Shown here one piece after another: positions 49,393-59,999 of a stretch of 64,000 bases of DNA. The stretch covers positions 8,528,001-8,592,000 of the forward strand of contig OU452198.1 in the NCBI GenBank assembly GCA_911728435.2. The letters are read 5' to 3'. The position numbers and the translations under genes are program-made. The number at the start of each line of letters is the position of its first letter. Positions within the stretch are counted from its first letter, which is position 1. The notes beneath the pieces are model-generated. The model searched no databases and was not told the origin of the DNA. It saw only the letters and a list, made by a program, of their open reading frames with translations. Source of the stretch: Apoderus coryli. Lineage: Eukaryota; Arthropoda; Insecta; Coleoptera; Attelabidae.

Positions 49393-49472
49393 ATTCTCTG
49401 AAATGAAAACATTTGCTAACTGGTGGAGACATTTTATGATACAAAAGACTCTCCTTCATATTTCATTGTAGT
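49393..49472 (+). CDS. Candidate short exon with strong acceptor
   Basis: The acceptor TTTCTTTATTTTTTCAG is followed by an open stretch reading FSEMKTFANWWRHFMIQKTL and six more residues before TAG. It lies about 190 bp upstream of the exons at 49,665-50,422 on the same strand. It might be an alternative last exon of that gene or chance. Confidence 0.2.
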
Positions 49473-49664
49473 TACTAATTATTTGTACATAATTAATTAT
49501 AGTTTAGTAGGTATAAAAAATATTTGGTGCTCATTAGATGTAGGTTATAAGAAATAGTGATATTCTGTGAGATTTTTAGTATTGATAAATTCACATTATT
49601 TATTAGTTTTTTATAATAATCCTCTGTTGTAAAACGTATTCATACTGGAACTTGAACATCCAAG

Positions 49665-50422
49665 CAAACAAATACAAGGTCTATTGAAGTGTAATGGTAA
49701 TCAACAGAAAAATCAGCAAAGAACACCGTTGAGAGCCTCACATTGTAGTGCTTGTCATCCTGAGATATTAAGAAAAACGGGGCAGTCGTGCCCAAAACTT
49801 AATCCAGAAGGGTAAGGAGAACCAATAATTCCTAATACATAACTAAGACTAAATCTACTTTGAATATTACCTAAGCACGTGTATTCTTCATTGTACCTAT
49901 TTTTTCAACATACATGGAATCTACTGACTTATGTTTTATTTCATACACTGTAGCATTGAGTTTGTTTATTAAGAGTAGCATTGTAATATATTTTAGCTTG
50001 AATAGCTCAACAATTCCACGTAAAGGCAGTGAATCAAGTACAGCAAGTAAGTCATCATCACGCAGTCTACATGCCTGGACTAAATCGTTAGGACGTCACG
50101 GTTCGAAGTCGACCACACCAAATCATAAGCGAGCTTCTTCAACAGCAAGCTCGGCCTCTGTGGAGGTGGGGGAGGAGGCCAGCGTTGAATTAGCGGCTTC
50201 CTCCCCTGGAAGTAGAGTGGTCTCATGCTCACAACCGACTCCTATTCCGAAGAAAAATAACACGGTAAGTTTGGATGAATGGCGTTGACAGTTAGTTTAG
50301 TTTTGAAATATTATAAGTGTCTCAGAGATTTGTTGTATTTGTTGGAATTTCAGCCAAATTTTAAAGGCAAACTAAGTATTATTGGATCTGGCCCGGGAGT
50401 AAATGTAAAAAGACAACTATAA
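49665..50422 (+). CDS. 3' end of an unrecognised gene: three phase-compatible exons
   Basis: The exons are about 49,665-49,811, 49,997-50,264 and 50,354-50,422. Donors are GAAGG|GTAAGG and CACG|GTAAGT; acceptors are ATATATTTTAG and TTGGAATTTCAG. The first is Cys-rich (RASHCSACHPEILRKTGQSC). The second is Ser/Thr-rich and basic (RKGSESSTASKSSSRSLHAW, then SLGRHGSKSTTPNHKRASST). The last encodes PNFKGKLSIIGSGPGVNVKR, two more residues and TAA. Frames join without stops, and the less AT-rich composition supports coding. The 5' edge of the first exon is uncertain and earlier exons were not found. AATAAA occurs at 50,697. I do not recognise the protein; the Ser-rich part suggests a disordered tail. 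Confidence 0.55.
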
Positions 50423-50769
50423 ACACTAAGTGAACTTGAGTGTGGCGGGTTGTTTCAGTACTAACTAAATATCAAAATATGTATAGTTCTTTTATCAGGA
50501 GACATAATATGATATACTCGTATAACAGTCTCCTCAACATCAAATTTAGTGTTTTTAAATTAAAGTTGAAATGGTAAAATGGTTTGCAAATTTTTAGTTC
50601 TTGTTAGTTTTTCTTAAACGTCGATCCAATGTACTGGAACTCTCCATTACAATCTTCTGAGACTTTAGAATCATATTTTCTCCACGAATATAGAACAATA
50701 AATATCTTTGCTGAATAAAAAAATTATCTCTACTGAATAGAACGGGCCGTTACTAAGAACCTAGCAATT

Positions 50770-52560
50770 TGAAGTCATAGGACTAGGGACTGCTATCATC
50801 AGCATTACGCCAACTCAAGGGTTTCTGTAGTGAACCCTAAGATGGCTAAACAGACCGATCCTCGAGTCGCAAATCCTGTCACAAAATTGACACACCCAAT
50901 CACCACCATTCACCGGCTGCCCCATCGATGCGTTCACTCTCCTTTCGATTCTTCTCATGTCATTGACGCTCCTTTTCAAAAACATGATGGCCCTCGTAAA
51001 TGGTATGCCTTTTTCTCGGTCAGTCGTTCACGATCTGCTCTCCGTTCTTCACATCTAAGCCACACTTCTTAATGTTGGTCTTAAGAACATCCTTGTACCT
51101 CTTTTCCTGCCCTCCCTGATTTTGTGAGCCGACCTTAAGCTGTGAATAAAGAATTTTCTTTGGAAGGCGTTCCGTTGGCATGCGGACAATTATCGCCTCA
51201 ATGCTAGTTGTTTCAGCTTCCTCTTTAATTCGACATTGTTGATGGTACTTCTCTAGGGGTTTTAAATGCCTCCGTTCACTCTCCTTTCGATTCTTCTCAT
51301 GTTATCGACGCTCCTTTTCAAAAACTTGATGGCCCTCGTCATGGTATGCCTTTCTCTCGGTCAGTCGTTCGCGATCTGCTCTCCGTTCTTCACATCTAAG
51401 CCACACTTCTTAATGTTGGTCTTAAGAACATCCTTGTACCTCTTTTCCTGCCCTCCCTGATTTTGTGAGCCGACCTTAAGCTGTGAATAAAGAATTTTCT
51501 TTGGAAGGCGTTCCGTTGGCATGCGGACAATTATCGCCTCAATGCTAGTTGTTTCAGCTTCCTCTTTAATTCGACATTGTTGATGGTACTTCTCTAGGGG
51601 TTTTAAATGCCTCCGATAAGTGGTCCAAGCCTCACAGCTATACGTAAGGGTAGGAACTACAATAAAATACACTTGCAACTTAGTTCAAACGTCGATGTTA
51701 TGATTATCGAAGACTCGTCCTCAGACCTCCAAAAGATGCGTTTGCATACGATGCTGAATTTCATCATCGAAATTTGCGTTCGCGCAAGAATGCTGCCGAG
51801 GTAAGAGAAACTCTCGATGTTCTTAAGTCTCCATTAACTCGATTATGTGGTGGGACACCGACAGTGTTTGGTGCAGGCTGGTAGAGAATCTGTGTTTTCT
51901 TTATATTCAGATCAAGCCCGATACTCCTTATGCGCTGTTAAATGCATTTAGTATATATTCAAGATCCTCTTCTGAATCAGCTAGGACAACATTATCATCT
52001 TCGCATTGAAGCTCAATGACTGATGTGGATACGATCTTCGTCCCAGCTTACAGTCTACGAAGGTTGAAGAGTCCGCCGCCATCAAATCTATAGACGATCT
52101 CTATTCCCCCCGGCAGTTCATTCTTAACAAGTTGAGTGACTGTTCCCACATCGAAAACAAGGTTGCCTCATTGTACCGATGCAACCCTCTTTTACGCCAG
52201 TTGTTACTGGAAAGGGATCTCCCAGTCCGCTATTTTCATATTAGTATCGTGAAGGAGTCGAAGTATCCGGATGAATATCTGGTGACATCCGTTGAGCTTC
52301 AATATACTCCACAGAGCCTCACGGTTAACGGAGTCGAACGCCTTGACAAGGTCTATCCCTGTATGGAGGACGATTTGGTTCCTGTGACTTTTCCTGTATT
52401 TGCCTGGCACTAAATATCATGTCGGCTGTGACCCTGTTGGGTCTAAAACTACATTGTGTTTCCGGCAGGCACCCTTCCGAGTGACTGAGATATGAAAATA
52501 TTATTGGGTTAATTGTGTTCTTAGTCAATGAGATGTGATTTGCCGGTTTTCTGACAAAGA
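50770..52560 (-). mobile_element. Non-LTR retrotransposon fragment: RT to C-terminal zinc finger
   Basis: Reading minus from 52,528, PETQCSFRPNRVTADMIFSA is followed in another frame by GIDLVKAFDSVNREALWSIL (RT palm). About 52,020-51,850 gives LQCEDDNVVLADSEEDLEYI. Then 51,678-51,361 has PTLTYSCEAWTTYRRHLKPL and PKKILYSQLKVGSQ. The end (about 50,870-50,810) shows FCDRICDSRIGLFSHLRVH, a C2H2-like finger. Frameshifts and stops separate the parts. The usual YADD is CEDD, so the copy is dead. The 5' half of the element is absent. Confidence 0.8.
50931..51612 (-). repeat. Recent tandem duplication of about 340 bp within the LINE
   Basis: The block beginning CGTTCACTCTCCTTTCGATT at 50,931 recurs at 51,273 with only scattered differences. 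Each unit ends in GGTTTTAAATGCCTCCG (to 51,275 and 51,615). The duplicated part encodes the segment downstream of the RT domain. The near identity of the units, against the decayed state of the LINE, means the duplication happened after the element died. Confidence 0.85.
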
Positions 52561-53170
52561 AAAGAAACTACTTGCTCTCTTCTGCTGAAGATGATATGAG
52601 CTTTCTCGATGATCATTCCAGAATGCCGTTCATGACTTTCATTTTACACAATATCTCGACCTTAACGGAACTCTTTAGCCCAATCAAAACACTTAGATCT
52701 TACTTCAAGTAGCATCGGACTGTGCCTCAGATCCTCTCAAAATGTCACATAATTTAGATAAATTAAAAAATAATTGTCTTTATTACATATGAAGACAAAA
52801 TATACAACAAAGTACAGTGAAAAGCAACATTGATTGTTACTAAAGGCGAACTATGGCACCACGGCTATTCTACTTTTCCGTCAGAAACAATGAATCATTA
52901 TACGAGAGGCAGAAACCTCCAAACTACTAATCAGATATTAAAACTAAAATTAATTCAATTGTTCTCATATTCTGGGAGATGTTTTTTGATACATTAACAT
53001 TTAAACCGAATAAAAAAGCTACCATTTAGACCACTCGCTACTGATTCTCGCGCTGTAATTGAAAAGACAAAATTCAGAGGTAAATTAGTATGGTGTCGCT
53101 TAGGTTCTTTAGCCTATCTTCGCTTCGACCTAAAGAGATCTTTGCCGCAGACTTTTCATGGAGTTGATGG
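52561..53170. other. Interval without recognised feature
   Basis: No ORF with family resemblance and no terminal repeats were seen; probably more decayed repeat. Confidence 0.5.
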
Positions 53171-53560
53171 GGACCAGTTCGCTTGCTTCGTCGGGTGTTA
53201 AAGTCAGCCTTCTAAAATATTTTTTTTATTTGTGATCGTAGAACACGTGTTCAGTGTTGTCTGTTGCTTCTTCGCAAAAACGACATTTATCGTATCTGGC
53301 CCATCTTTTTGAAATGGTACTTCACCGGTCAGTGTTTTGTGAAACGGCCTGTAATGAATTTCTCCAAAAGGAATTTATATTGATCTCAGAGACTAAAAAA
53401 TCTGTACATAAATGGAGTATTAGAAAATATTTTTTCTTTTTAATGCTTTATTATTGAATTGCTTATTACATAATATAAAACGCCTCTAAGTTTTGTTGGA
53501 AACTCTTCGTAAATGTTGGGAATTTGGGTCACACTGCTTGCCGATCACCAATGATGTGTT
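53171..53560 (-). mobile_element. LINE C-terminal fragment with zinc-knuckle-like motif
   Basis: On the minus strand about 53,330-53,215 reads RWARYDKCRFCEEATDNTEH followed by VFYDHK. The C-x2-C...(D/E)xxEHxxF arrangement is the Cys/His motif at the C-terminus of R1/I-type LINE polyproteins. Frames are disrupted on both sides. Its relation to the neighbouring RT fragments is unknown. Confidence 0.5.
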
Positions 53561-54229
53561 GTGGATCAATGAAACGGCCTGTCTGGTGAAAGCATGGTAC
53601 TGTGAAACAAGTTTCCAATAAAACTTAAGAGTCTTGTTACATTGTGTAACAAGCAATTCAATAATAAAACCTCCCGCCAGGGAATTCGGTCGTATGTAGT
53701 GTTAGCAATAGGATATGATTGAGTTGTTGCTTCTCGTCCGGCCAGCGTTTGTGAACTGTGTTTCACTGGGCATATTGCCTGCTAACACTAGATGTCGCCA
53801 AAAACGCCTTGTTGTCTTAAATCTTTTTTTTTTCTTCAAAATCAATGAAATTGGCAGTATTGCAGTATTTTATTTAATAAAACTAAACATAGGACTGATG
53901 TTTTTAGTTCATTAAGTTTGTGCCTGCGAATTTATGTTAATTTCGTTTCCTTTCAGTTGTAGACTCACACCTTAGACATAGTCAACTCACGTGCTATGAA
54001 ATCAACAATTGTTAGAATTCTAATTTCAAAAACCGACATCAATAATAATAAGTTGATGGATATTGACAGTTTGTTACTTTTTTTGTCATGTAGAATATCC
54101 TTAGATATATTTTTCATAGTCGTAGAGAAAGTATGGTATTCTACCGGGGCTTATAACATGATATTTATTCACTAAGATGATAAAATGTCATTTGTCCATT
54201 GAACTCTATAGGATTCTATATCTGGAACG

Positions 54230-54740
54230 ACTGATAATAATAACAACGTTTATTTTGCCAAAATAAAACAAATACAAAAATATTGCACTAAAGCCAACAC
54301 AAAGGTTCACAAAAAATTACTACAATGACAATGCTAAACTAATCAGCAAAATAAACTGGCTTCTAATAAGTAAACAAATAAAAACAAACAACATTTTCAT
54401 TACATACTACACAAAAAAAGAAAGATAATATAATTAACGGACTTTGTATATAAAAAATCTCAATATAAATTCTTTTTATAAAATTGAGGCAAATCGATAA
54501 GAATTTGCAACTCTTCTCGAGTCTTGTCATGCATGTATTTTTTCACAGATAATTTAAAACTTTTTCAAGCGGGTTTGTACCTGATTTCTGGCGGTAAGAG
54601 ATTATAAAACCGTGGGCCTAAATACATAAAGAGTCTCTGACATATTGTTTTTGACCAGAAAGAAGTTCTGTATGAATCTTATGCTGAATCGGTTTCAATC
54701 AATGTTTAGTTTTGTGTTGGTGAAGGACAGCAGACAGCAC
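54230..54740 (-). mobile_element. LINE 3' end fragment (RT C-terminal tail)
   Basis: On the minus strand 54,640-54,460 reads GPRFYNLLPPEIRYKPA, a stop, then KSFKLSVKKYMHDKTREELQ. The FYNLLPxEIR...FKxxVKKY pattern is the conserved tail of Jockey/CR1-type reverse transcriptases. The plus-strand AT-rich stretch towards 54,230 would be its 3' UTR. Confidence 0.65.
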
Positions 54741-54914
54741 ATTCCTTCCACACCTTATTTCGTCAAATAATCATTCAAACACATGTTGAATTTCATTCAG
54801 CAATGGAATAATTGGAACCAAAAACAAATATACAAGGTTTAAATAACATTTTTGAGAATTAAAACCGTATTCCTACGCCACCAGCTATCAAAACTCTGAC
54901 CGTTTTTATTTTAT

Positions 54915-55436
54915 CAGGGATTGAAACCGCGTTTCGGTTTTTTAGACCAGAATAGAATCGAAATGGCACGGAAAGGTACACTACCGCAAGCACTAACGAA
55001 ACACGGATACACCAAAATCTCCAGGAAAACGTTATTAACAGAAAGGAAATCATTACCGATACCTATTCCAACGACAAACTCGTTAACCAAGACCCAGGTC
55101 AACGCTAGGTACCGAAAATATCCTATTAACGAAATCTAAGCAACGAAACGGTATAGAAACTATAGGTACGAAACCGATACCGAAACTCTTTCGGTTTCTA
55201 TATCAGTTCGTTGCACATAGTTTCGATACCAATTTTATTCTAATGCGTTTTGCTTTTTGTTGCATTTACTGCACCGAGGGTTTCGGTACTATTTATGTTT
55301 ACAGACTCCACTAGTATTTCCATATCTATACCGAGGGTTTCGGTTCAGTTTCGTTACTCAGACTTTGGTACCTGTTTCGGTTCCGTGCCTTTAGTTTCGA
55401 TACCGCTTCGACACCAATTTTCGGTATCCATCCCTG
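54915..55436. mobile_element. hAT-type foldback MITE built of GAAAC/GTTTC-rich sequence, 522 bp
   Basis: The ends read CAGGGATTGAAACC (left) and, inverted, CAGGGATGGATACC (right), fitting the CAG(N)G pattern of hAT termini. They are flanked by TATTTTAT (54,907-54,914) and TTTTTTAT (55,437-55,444), an 8-bp duplication with one mismatch. The left half is packed with CGAAAC/GATACC on the + strand and the right half with GTTTCG/GGTATC. The switch occurs at about 55,185. ORFs of 62-72 codons inside are by-products of this composition. Confidence 0.7.
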
Positions 55437-55444
55437 TTTTTTAT

Positions 55445-56149
55445 TAAATATGTATTGTGAAGACTAAGGGGAAGATAATACATCGGGTTCTATATGTTTG
55501 TGTTATGTCAGAAGATCTTAATGTATGATAAATTGTGAATTGACGAAGCACACCTCTACAGCTCGATTAGACAAACCAGTAGTCCGTCAAGTTGTACACC
55601 TGTGGTCACTTCCCCAGCGAGTACGAATATTTTTTCAGTGTTCATAATTCATTCTAGCATTAGTTCCAGTTATGATAATATAGTGTTCATGGTACTTGTG
55701 TCGCAATGTTTCTTGTCAGTGATGAATAGCCTTAGTTATAAGCCTACAATAATATGTCATGTTAGTTTATAGAAGTTGAAAAATATTTTTGAAAGTACTA
55801 CCGGAACATGCTTTGAATTGTATTTTTGCAACTATTTTTGCATAATTTTTCAATTATTATGAATTTTAAATTGTAGTCACTGTTTAGACTAAATATCTTT
55901 CCAGTTTTGCCGCTTGAAAATGATAATTCTACAATTCTTCCATTATCTGCTAGGCTCTTACACTTTATCACAGACCAATTTTGTAAGTTGTGTTATATGA
56001 GATCATGATATATTTATTTTTTAATTATACAAGCTTACCAGTAAATATTATGCACAATATGCGTTTGAAAAATTAGAAATTTTCTTTTGTTTGATCCAAG
56101 ATCCTGTAGTTTTCAGAAACACAATACGTACGAATATCGTCAGGTTATA
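55445..56149. other. AT-rich interval, nothing recognised
   Basis: Short, unsupported ORFs only. Confidence 0.6.
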
Positions 56150-56151
56150 TA

Positions 56152-57784
56152 CGAGGTGCGTCAATTGTTATTGAAAAACGAGACCTTTTTTTCTAGCGCG
56201 TGAAATGAAAACTGTATCATGAACTTAGATATATCACTGCATTAAATACATGCGGTGGAAAAAAATTAATTAATTCAATAATATATCCGTAGGATAGGTA
56301 AGAAAAAACAAAATTTTGACAAAACTCGATTTTATTATTCAACATAGTTGCCTTCGAGTATAGCGATTTTCCGACTTTTCGATACTACTTTTATGGTACG
56401 ATTTCTCTTTCTCATCAAAATAGGTCTCAGTTTCAGCGATTACTTCATCATTGGACTTAAATTTCCTTCTAGCAAGGATAATCTTGAGATCTAAAAACAG
56501 GAAAAAGTCGCTAGGGGCTAAATCTGGAGAATACAGTGGGTGGGTAAGCAATTCGAAGCTCAATTCATTCAATTTTGTCATAGTTTTCATCGATTTGTGA
56601 CACAGTGCATTGTTCTTGGTGAAACAGCCGTTGTAGCCGTTTCTTTGCGATTTCAGCCTTCAATCCGTCCAAAAGTGCACAGTAATAGTCGCTGTTGATG
56701 GTGGTCCCTTTTTGCAGGTAGTCGAGGAATATTATTCCGTTCCAATCCCAAAATACAGCCGCCATCACCTTACCGCCGACTGTTGCGTCTTTGCTCGCTT
56801 TGGATTCGGTTCGTTCGTGAAGCCATGTTTCATCCATTGTCACATATCGACGATAGAATTCCATTTTGATTGCGGTTTAACGCCAAACACTCCTCTGAAG
56901 CATCAATTCGTTGTTGTTTTTGGTCGACTGTGAGCTCACGCGGCACCCACTTTGCACAGAGCTTTCGCATACCCAAATGTTCGTGTAAATGTTACAAACA
57001 CTACCATCTGATATCTTTACAATGTCAGCTAGCTCGTGCACTCAATTTGCTATCGTTCATAACCAATTTGTGAATTTTTTTGACGTTTTCTGGACTAACA
57101 GCCTCATTTGGGCGTCCACTGCGCTCTGCATCATTTGTGCTAGTACGACCACGTTTAATTTCAGCAATCCACTGCCTACCATTTGTCTCGCTGGAACAGA
57201 GTTGGGATCAAGCCATTTGTTTGGTTTCCACTGTATTTTTTTTTTTTCATCAAAAGGCAATGCTTTATCTAAACTCGAAATTCATTTTTTCCCATTTTTT
57301 TTTCAATAACAAACGTTGCTTCACACAAAATGCTATAAGTCACGAATTAATAGTCAGATTGCTGTCAAATTTATACACGTATCGTTTGAAGGTTAGTACT
57401 AAATAAAAATCATATGGAAAAAATTGTAGTAACGCCATCTATGTGTCCTATGGCGTTTTTGAATGGACTAATGTACAGACGAATATCTAGCCGGAATTTT
57501 ACGAACGATGTTTATCGATCGTTTCTTTTCTCGACTTTCATAGTGGAGTCTATCACGAATTTGTGACAACGGGCCAAAAAGCATGGCATCGCGTCTTGCT
57601 CCCTTTTTCGTAAAATGGAAATCTGGACTAAAGGGACACATTTCGAAGGTTTAGAGAATGCCCAAATGACCATAACACGCGTGCTTATGGAGATAGTTTT
57701 TAAGGGTGTGAAGCTGGTTTAGGGTTTAGGTTCAATATACATTTGTAAATAAAAAAGGTCTCGATAATCAATTGTCGCAAATCG
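56152..57784 (-). mobile_element. Mariner element of irritans type, with TIRs and TA target site
   Basis: The left end starts CGAGGTGCGTCAATTG and reaches CGAGACCTTTTT. The right end is its diverged reverse complement (TTTGCGACAATTG ... CGAGACCTTTTT) with a 6-bp indel. TA flanks both ends (56,150-56,151 and 57,785-57,786). At 1,633 bp it is longer than the usual 1.3 kb; the excess lies between the transposase start and the right end (about 57,420-57,740), probably a secondary insertion or rearrangement. The transposase runs on the minus strand and is broken. Confidence 0.88.
56336..57295 (-). pseudogene. Mariner transposase, multiply frameshifted
   Basis: The start at 57,295 (MGKNEFRV, then a stop) is followed in shifting frames by NDAERSGRPNEAVSPENVKK, HLHEHLGMRKLCAKWVPREL and YVTMDETWLHERTESK. 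Next come GKVMAAVFWDWNGIIFLDYL and LTHPLYSPDLAPSDFFLF; it ends near EGNYVE. The first and third catalytic Asp positions (TMDETW and SPDLAPSD) survive. The second (normally in FHQDNAPCH) is lost to a frameshift giving FHQEQCTVS. Catalysis is impossible, but binding sites for an active relative remain. Confidence 0.88.
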
Positions 57785-57786
57785 TA

Positions 57787-58440
57787 CTCTAATATCCTAC
57801 ACACGTCTAACCACCTTTTGTGTTTGTGATTGGTTTATTGTTGAAATTTGTGAAGGTTGATATTAATTAATAGTGAGGTTGAGAGCTTACGTGTTATACA
57901 AGTACTAAATTTTGTGCGAAGTTAGCTTAGCATATATAGTAATACATATTAGTCTAGGGCCCTCTTGGGATTGCTGAGGGTGTTCCAAAGAGGACAATTA
58001 TTGATAGTGTCTTGAGTTTTTTGTTTTTAATTTCAATTGGGGAATAGTAGAAGACCTGTGAAACAAGAATATTTTAAGTACTGGACACAAATTTATAAAG
58101 ATATTTCCATCTAACAATGACTGTTAAATCTTCAATCACCATCATCACAAGACACTTCAAACAGTCGCGAAAGTGACATTGTTGGAAAACCCGGAGACAG
58201 CTCCTACATTAATAAGTTATGATTACATTATTACAAGGTAACTTCTTCATCAAATTTGGTGCTTTTATCCGCCAGGTATCGGAAATTTTAATAAACCATC
58301 ACTCTATAGTCCTTGTTTGGGGTACATGAAAAAAATAGTATTTGATTTATTAGCTTTCTTTGTTAGATGAGTTACCTTCATTAAGATACTATTAATAGGT
58401 GGAAAGATGTAGCATATATTTAAGTAATTCTAACTAGAGT
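57787..58440. other. Interval without recognised feature
   Basis: AT-rich; short frames near 57,950 and 58,130 have no family resemblance. Confidence 0.5.
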
Positions 58441-59515
58441 TTTACTTATTTGAAAGTCCCTCGGAATCCGGGGTACCTTGTAGAGCGAATGTTCCATTTC
58501 ACTTTTGGTGCTCCCCAGGGATCCCACTTCGGCCCACTATTGTTGAACCTATTTACTAACGACATAAAGCATGCTTTCTATATAGTGCGTTCAAGCTGTT
58601 TGCTGATGATCTTAAGTGTTATAGGACGATCCGGGGTGATACCGACTGCTACCTTTTGCAGGAGGATGTTACTCGGTTGGTGCGAGATTAACGGCATGGA
58701 TTTTAAACGTCTCGAAGTGTTTTTTTATCAATTTTCATGGGTCAATCGGGTCTGGAGTTCTGCTCCATGGTTAGGGACCTGGGAGTTTATTTGGAGGCCG
58801 ACTTGAGGCGTTGCTCGGCAGACTTTAGCAGTGTGACCACATTTAAATTGTTATGTACATCGCTTGTCAGACCTTATCTCGAGCACGCATCTGCGGTTTG
58901 GAGTCCCCTTTATACCTGTCAAATGGCTCATATCGACAGGATTCAGCAGCGTTTCCTTAGAGTTGTACAATTTAAGCATGTCTATAATCTACAATTATGA
59001 TGCACTAATGGATGAGATGGGAATGACGACGTTGGGAGCCCGTAGGAGCGTGAGAGACCATTTTTTACAAAATTATTAATAACATCATTCGTTCATCTGT
59101 CTTGCTCTCACAGGTTGGACTCCATGTTCCTCCCAGAGCTGTGCTGGATACTCATGTGTTCCACGAGGTATATTACCGGACAAATTACGCCAGGGGTAGT
59201 TTTATTCCTAGGGCATGTCGTTTGGCCAATAAATGTTCAGACCTGGAACTGGACTTTTTCTCCCCGATCAATGAGTTCCTGGGACACTTGATGCGGGCCT
59301 GTCGAGAGGACAGCTTTTCTTAATTGATTGTCTTAACAGATTTTCACAATTGCTTTGCGATTAGTATTGAGCATTGGTTTGGGCTGGTGATATCGTAATA
59401 TTGTACTTGTAATTAGTTAGATATCTAAGTATTTCACACGCCTGTTTTTTGTATTTTTTTTTGTACTTCGCATTGTAATAATGGACTTTGTCCGTAAATA
59501 AATAAATTAATCAAT
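58440..59515 (+). mobile_element. 5'-truncated Jockey-like LINE, frameshifted, with 3' tail
   Basis: The plus strand shows GAPQGSHFGPLLLNLFTNDI (RT motif), then in a second frame KLFADDLKCYRTIRGDTDC with the catalytic FADD at about 58,605. A third frame reads DLGVYLEADLRRC, SLVRPYLEHASAVWSPLYT and RIQQRFLRVVQFKH. Further C-terminal pieces run to about 59,320. The end GACTTTGTCCGTAAATAAATAAAT near 59,490 is a typical LINE tail. At least two frameshifts make it inactive. Confidence 0.85.
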
Positions 59516-59999
59516 ATTTATTGGAAAAATATTTTGCTATTAACTATTTTTGCATATACGATTGTGTTCATCTGTGATGCGATCCACAGAAATACAGCTT
59601 CCAATTTTGATTACGAACGCCAATGTCTTCCCAACTGTATTATGATGTACTTCCTGATCTGGAGGCATCCAATGGTTCTTTTGTATATCCAGTTCCTGGA
59701 AGTAAGCGTGCATGGTCAGATTTCATATTCATGGTGTTGACTGCTGATTTAACCAACCTGACCGCTGTCTTGTTGCCTTTCCTCTGTGCATTTAACCCAG
59801 GCAGATATAGTATTCCTGTGGGCTTCCGTTTAGTTCCGATCCGGCAATATATATTTACCTGCCACTAATTTGGTCATTAATTGGGTAGTGTTGCTGTCAA
59901 CAGTACTTAAGTCTTATTTGGGAAAATAAAATGAACAATTTTGTGCATTTTGAAGTCGGGTATCTGTAAATTTACTTTCTGATGAGGTGGAATAAATGC
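59516..59999. other. Interval with unrecognised ORFs on both strands
   Basis: Plus-strand frames at 59,534-59,868 and a minus-strand frame with KSDHARLLPGTGYTKEPLDA look repeat-derived, but I cannot assign them. Confidence 0.3.
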
